Positions 59,601-64,000 of a stretch of DNA of 64,000 nt are shown here, piece by piece. The stretch's first letter is position 1. Each line of letters begins with the position of its first letter. The DNA comes from Acanthamoeba lenticulata (Eukaryota; Discosea; Longamoebia; Acanthamoebidae): contig NAVB01000024.1 in assembly GCA_002179805.1 (NCBI GenBank), positions 1-64,000 on the forward strand, written 5' to 3'. The notes beneath the pieces are model-generated. The model searched no databases. It was not told the DNA's origin and was given only the letters and a program-made list of their open reading frames with translations. The position numbers and the translations under genes were made by a program.

Positions 59601-61509
59601 CAACCTCGCGGCGCCGGCCGTGAACCTCCTCCACACGAGCGCCATGCGGGCCGACCTCGCCACGCAGTTTGTGCAGCCCGTCGCCGGCCCGGCCGATGCC
59701 GTCTACTGCTTCCAGCCCAACCTGCAGTGCAACGTGGACTCGTGGCTGTGGCTCAGCGTGCGCCAGGCGCCGTGGGTCGATGCCGACCTTCCGTGCCGCT
59801 CGAGCGATGCGCTGGCCAGCTGCCGCCGCGCCGTCTTTGCCGCCCTCGACGTCCGGGGGGCTGCCGTCTGGCGCCACCGCCTGCGCGCCGTCCTCGAGCC
59901 GCCGCAGCTTCCATCGCCGTCACCGTCGTCTTCACCTTCGTCACCATCGCCGTCATCGTCACCGTCGTCGCCTTCGTCATCGTCATCACCGCTATCGTCG
60001 CAGTCATCTTCGCCGTTATCTTCACCGTCGTCTTCGCCATCATCGCCGTCATCGTCCCTGCCATCGCCGTCGCTATCGTCTTCACCTTCGTCACCATCAC
60101 CGTCATCTTCATCGTCGCCGTCGTCGCCACTGTCGCCTTCATCGTCGCCTTCGTCCGCTGTGGCTTCGGCTTCGGCCTCGGCCTCAGCCACGCCCAGCCC
60201 GCCGCCCCAGAGCAACAGCACCAACGCCACGGGCGTGATGCCCATGTCGCTGCCCATGACGAGGGCAGTGGGCCGACGCACGGAGCAGGCGCCTGTCGTA
60301 CAGCTGCCGTTCGTGCTGTACGTGGGCAACGACGCCACGGGCCCTGCGGGGCAGCACGAGGGCGGGCTGGCCCAGTCGGCCCCGAGCCAGCGGGCCTACG
60401 GGATCAGCGTCATCGTGCTCTTTGCCGTGCTCACAACGGTCGGGTTCGGCTGGTGGGCCGTGACGGGCAGCATCGTCCCGTCGGGCTGGGGACCGCTCGT
60501 CATCACGGCCGCCCTCGCGGGCCTGCTCGACTCGACCGCGTCGACGGTGGGCACCAAGTCGTGGGACCCGCGTGTGGTGGCGCTGGTCGAGGGCGCCTAC
60601 TGGATCGTGGGCGCGCTGGCCTCGGACTGCCGCCCGCTGGGCGACTTCCACCTGGCGGTCCTGGGCGTCTTCATCACGGCCAGCCTCCTGACCCTCCCGG
60701 CCTTCTTCTACAAGTGGCGCAAGGTCGTGCCCGTCCTCCAGCGCGCCGCCACGGCCCTGGCCGTCGTCACGCTGCCGTTTGCCATTGCGCAGGTGCCCGG
60801 CACCAGCGACGGGCGCGAGTGGGGCCTGTTCACGGGCCTCGTGGGCGCCTGCGGGGCGCTCGCGCTGGCCTCGTTCTGCTTCCACACGGTCAAGGCCCTC
60901 CCGAGCCGGCGGCGGCGCTGCTTCTCGTTCCTGCCGGCCTTCTTCACGGGCCTCGTCGTCGTGTCCATGTCGGTCCTCGCGCGCCTCCGCGAGTCGCTCG
61001 GGCCCGACCACGGGCCCCCGCGCGAGCTCCTCTACACGGCGGCCCTGGTGGCCCTGGGCGTCGACGCCGCGGCGAGCCTGAGCAGCATGCTGGTCCTCAT
61101 CTCGCTCGTCAAGGGCTGGTGGCGCGTGAGCCCGCTCATCCTCTCCGGCGTGGCCATGTGCCTCAGCGTCGCCGCGGGCCTCGCCTTTGTCGGCGGCGGT
61201 GCCGCGGCCGCGACCACCGGCGCGCTGCCCGTGGTGGCCTTTTACCTGTGGCTCCTCGTGCCGTCGGCCGCGACGCTCCTGGTCATGTGCCTCCCCTACC
61301 CGGTCATCGCCAAGCCCGCCGTCGACGACACCCCGGCCAAGGCCCCGCGGGGCAGCCGCCGACAAAGGCGCGCGGGCAAGGCCAAGTCGACGTCGAGTAG
61401 CGAGGATGAAGAGGAGGACGACGAGGACGACGAGCAGCCTCTGCTCTCCTTCAACCGCACGGGCAAGGACCATGAGGAGGAGGAAGTGGAGGAGGCTGGT
61501 GAACGATGA
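47680..61509 (+). CDS. Giant secreted/multipass surface protein with EF-hand and RTX-like motifs
   Basis: Exons 47680-47797 and 47867-61509; 13761 nt, 4586 residues, with 99 percent of the coding sequence in one exon. Signal peptide about 1-22. The ectodomain of about 4000 residues is beta-rich with many NxS/T sites and no recognised large family. At about residue 2471 lies DIDNDGWVTINE, a perfect EF-hand loop. At about 2848-2875, GGAGDDRF and INGGSGLD resemble haemolysin-type calcium repeats, followed by degenerate copies such as LGPGADN, LGPGADF and LGRDNDVD near 57600-57800. A Ser/Pro low-complexity spacer spans about 4054-4149. Then about eight or nine transmembrane helices (about 4219-4521) and an acidic cytosolic tail containing DEQPLL, a dileucine sorting-signal match. 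Function unknown; adhesion or calcium-dependent surface role is inference. Confidence 0.85.
59915..60195 (+). repeat. Low-complexity Ser/Pro-coding tract
   Basis: Imperfect short repeats of TCGTC/TCACC-type units encoding PSPSSSPSSP-like sequence. It separates the ectodomain of the giant protein from its membrane region and probably forms an extended, O-glycosylated stalk. Confidence 0.85.
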
Positions 61510-61606
61510 GCAGACGTGAAGGCCTCCCCCAAGGCCTTGACGTGTAAATTTTTTGTTTTTCTTTCCAGATAAATATAATTTCTATTTTGAAGGAAACGAA
61601 GAGGAG

Positions 61607-63295
61607 ATGGAGGTGGAGGAGGACCGCACCGGGGGAGGGACGCCGTGGGTGGGGCTGTCGCTCATGCCGCATGAGCTGTACAGGCGGGCCATCCAGCCGC
61701 TCCTCGACGAGCACCTCGTTGACGCCCTCGAGTGGAGGTGCGTCTGTCTCCAACAACAGCACCGACAACAGAAACAAACAAACGCAAACAAACGGGCGGG
61801 GGGGGGAGAGAGCAGCTGCGACATCGGGTGGGGCGGGCATGGGCTGCCCCGGTGGGTGGAGCGCTTGCTGACGCGCTACAGCCGGGCCGGGCGGCTCTTT
61901 GGCCACGGCGTCATGTACTCGCCCACCTCGGCCATGTGGGAGCCCGACCGCCAAGCCGCCGTACGTTGCTCCTGAGCCACGTCACCGGTTCCCTTCTACG
62001 TGAGCTCACGCATGCATTCGCGGAGAAGTGGCTCAAGCGGCTGGAGGCCGAGTGCCAACTGCGGCGGTTCGAGCACATCACCGAGCACTTTGGGTTCATG
62101 ACCGCCGGTGACGCGTTCCAGGGCTGCCCGCTGCCGCTCCCCTTCACCCCCGGGTGTGCCCGCCCTGCCCTTCACCAGCATGCATCACCTTTCGTTGTAT
62201 TCTTCTTTCTCACATGGGCGGAGGACAGGGCGGTGCGCGTGACCGTCGATCGTCTGCGCCGCATGCGCCGGGCCGCCGGGGGCGCGACGCCCGTGGGCCT
62301 CGAGAACCTGGCGCTGGCCATGGTAAACGTCCGCCCGTGAGGAGCTCGTGGGTGGCGCGCATTGTCAGGTGCGCTAACGACGGTGGTTTGCGCACGCAGG
62401 GCATGGACGACGTGGAGCAGCAGGGCCCGTTCATCGCCGCCGTGCTGGAGCAGCTCAACGAGGACGAGCCCGGCTCCGGTGTGATGCTGCTCGACCTCCA
62501 CAACCTGTACTGCCAGATCGCCAACTTTGGGCTCGACCCGGAGACGGCCTTGCGGCGGTATCCACTGGCGCACGTCCACACAATCCACATCTCTGGCGGG
62601 TCGTGGTGCAACCTGGCCTCTGGCGGGAAGCCCTTCCGCCGGGACACCCACGACGGCGACGTCCCGCCTGAGATCATCGACCAACTGCTGCCGCTCGCCC
62701 TGCGCCTGTGTCCCCGCCTTCGCGTCGTCATTCTTGAACGGTGCGGTTAGAGACATCACCTTGGGGCTCATCCTTGGGTGCAGGGGCGCCTCACATGTGC
62801 GCACATACAGGCTGGGTGAAACCATCCAGTCGGAGGAGGACGCCGAGAGGCTGCGCCAAGACTATCGGCGGATCCGCGAGATGGTCCACCAACACCGGGT
62901 GCCCATGGGCGGAGAAAACGAGCGGCGGCGTGCCGAGGGGGATCGGCAGCGGGGCGAGGAGGAAGCGGATCGGCAGCAGGACGAGGAAGAAGAGGCTCCA
63001 TACGAGGACGAGGAGTTGGGCCGGTACCAGGCGGCCTTCCTGCGTCTGTTCGCGCAGGACCTGGCGCCCGAAGAGCTCCTGCAGCAGCTTCTTGCGCTCC
63101 CCGCCTTCGGGCCCTTCCGTGGTGCGTTCCCGCTCTCCAGGTCCAAGTTTGAGGGTAGGTCTCTCACCAGCTCACCCTCTCGGCGCAGACTACGTGGCCG
63201 GGTTCGACGTGCGGTGCGTGGAAGTGGCGTCCGTCCTCGTGCACAAGTGGGTCCGCTTCCGCGATGGCAGGCGTACAACGACAAGAAGAACATAA
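61607..63295 (+). CDS. DUF692 / MNIO-type multinuclear non-haem iron enzyme
   Basis: Exons: 61607-61737, 61816-61960, 62026-62153, 62229-62322, 62400-62740, 62784-63121, 63189-63295; 427 residues. The TIM-barrel DUF692 (MNIO) pattern runs through exons 1-5: WVGLSLM start, LFGHGVMYS (His), FEHITEHFGF (His), CPLPLPFTPG, VGLENLAL (Glu), VMLLDLHNLYCQ (Asp/Asn), VHTIHISGG (His), DTHDGDVP (Asp/His), LRVVILER (Glu). These are the positions of conserved metal ligands in bacterial members such as MbnB and TglH, which modify cysteines in ribosomal peptides (family knowledge). Exons 6-7 add about 150 residues: charged, acidic, helical, ending with VRCVEVASVLVHKW. The first AG for exon 3 is uncertain by a few codons. 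Substrate unknown. Confidence 0.8.
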
Positions 63296-63506
63296 AAAAA
63301 CACAGACATACAAGAGCCAACCAACCTGGGGGTGTGGTAGTGGGGCGTGGGGTTGGTTTATTGGGGTTTGGGGTTGGTGCTCGCACCGAAGAAGACTCGA
63401 GCTCAGGAGTCTCCTCACGGGACAGCACGCTGGAAAAATAGAGAAGAAGGCAGGAGGCAGGACAGGAGGGCGCGAGTCTGAACCACAATTCCTTGGGCAA
63501 GACTAC

Positions 63507-64000
63507 TTATTTTTGCTTCTTGTTGAGCTTCTTCCTCTTGAGGCCATCCTCGAAGTTGAGCTGGATGACACCCCAGAAGCCGAAGGGCACCAAGATGGAA
63601 GCGACGCTCAGGAACGAGAAGATGCCCCAGTTGGCCTGTCGTGGTGAAGACCGATTAATAACTTGCAGATGGTGACTACGTTACGAAGGATGGTGGACGT
63701 ACAAGGTGAGAGCCGCTGCGGACCTCGCCGTCGCTGGACGACTGAATGGGCAGCGAACCGACACCATTGGAGATGGAAACCTGAAAGAAGGAGAGAATTG
63801 AGCAAAGGATCACTCGGGCCACTCCATCGAGAATTGTGGGCGCACCAGGACGGAACCCTTAGGGCTCTCACGGTACTGGGCGTAGGCGGGGTAAGCCCTC
63901 ACGACAGTGTTGGCAACACCGGCCTTGGGCTGGACAACGAAGTAGTGCGAGACATTCTGGCCACTGCACGCAAATCCATTAGGCCTCGTACAAATTGGGC
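63507..64000 (-). CDS. SSR2: Translocon-associated protein beta (SSR2), 3' part
   Basis: Three last exons: 63963-63846, 63780-63703, 63635-63507; the 5' part lies beyond the window (63964-64000 is intron). TRAP-beta is a subunit of the ER complex next to Sec61. The lumenal end NVSHYFVVQPKAGVANTVV aligns with the NVSH-VVLRPLKAG block of animal SSR2. A helix follows (WGIFSFLSVASILVPFGFWG), then a short basic cytosolic tail ending NKKQK, with Lys at -3 and -4 as in dilysine ER-retrieval signals. All junctions agree in phase. It converges on the MNIO gene with 211 nt between stops. Confidence 0.85.

Noticed and set aside
60184..61473. Antisense frame of 429 residues opposite the membrane region of the giant protein
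   Set aside because: Arg/Glu/His-rich shadow of a strongly biased coding strand with no family features.
1..64000. CRISPR arrays, prophage, bacterial operons or insertion sequences
   Set aside because: No spaced direct repeats, transposase or integrase motifs were seen. Spliceosomal introns, a tRNA intron and eukaryote-specific proteins show this is nuclear eukaryotic DNA.

Overview
The window is nuclear DNA from an intron-rich, GC-rich, very compact eukaryotic genome. Coding sequence is strongly G/C-biased at third positions. Almost every gene is cut by short (about 45-250 nt) GT-AG introns that are richer in A/T or pyrimidine, and neighbouring genes are often separated by only 50-250 nt. 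Gene content (CFP1, YL1, EIPR1, ARP10, TRAP-beta, HMG-CoA reductase, epsin, RapGAP, ELO elongase, a TKL receptor kinase, F-box/LRR) fits a free-living amoeba. I infer an Acanthamoeba-like amoebozoan; no species-specific marker was read. Exon structures below were joined by hand from splice sites, reading phase and family similarity. Each complete model sums to a multiple of three, except the two flagged (13490-14411 and 45003-47463).

Layout. 53-1161 (+): 3' end of a NOM1/Sgd1 ribosome-biogenesis gene. 1267-2996 (-): EIPR1 WD40 protein. 3117-5558 (+): diacylglycerol kinase with a C-terminal PH domain. 5895-12157 (-): a 26-exon receptor with the order signal peptide, animal-type haem peroxidase, DOMON, transmembrane helix, MSP/ASH-like domain, TKL kinase. 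12456-13229 (-): membrane-anchored coiled coil. 13490-14411 (+): unknown gene with a reading-frame problem. 14512-17191 (+): BI-1 family protein, then YL1/VPS72. 17490-18302 (+): ELO elongase. 18569-20413 (+): degenerate mitochondrial-carrier-like protein. 20563-21548 (-): small alpha/beta hydrolase. 21622-21716 (-): tRNA-Tyr with intron. 21883-24278 (-): ARP10 of dynactin. 24333-27034 (-): protein with repeated helicase-associated (HA) domains. 27602-29821 (+): HMG-CoA reductase. 30367-30825 (+): possible small membrane protein. 30922-33103 (+): CFP1/Spp1. 33564-34235 (+): HMG-box protein. 34585-35952 (-): UER1-type rhamnose epimerase/reductase. 36180-38813 (+): epsin. 39315-42241 (+): RapGAP. 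42387-44122 (+): TOM1/GPR137-like 7TM protein. 44466-44778 (-): ZNF706-like. 45003-47463 (+): F-box/LRR. 47680-61509 (+): a 4586-residue surface protein, nearly all in one 13.6-kb exon. 61607-63295 (+): a eukaryotic DUF692/MNIO iron enzyme. 63507-64000 (-): TRAP-beta (SSR2), cut by the window end.

The genes do not form operons or a single pathway. They are a typical mix of chromatin (VPS72, CFP1, HMGB), ER/lipid (DGK, ELO, HMGR, TRAP-beta, BI-1), trafficking (EIPR1, ARP10, epsin) and signalling genes. The strongest candidates for undescribed biology are the peroxidase-DOMON-kinase receptor, whose distal catalytic histidine appears lost; the DUF692/MNIO protein; and the giant EF-hand/RTX-like multipass protein. 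Two introns appear to use GC instead of GT as donor. Two promoters share a TGACGTCA palindrome.
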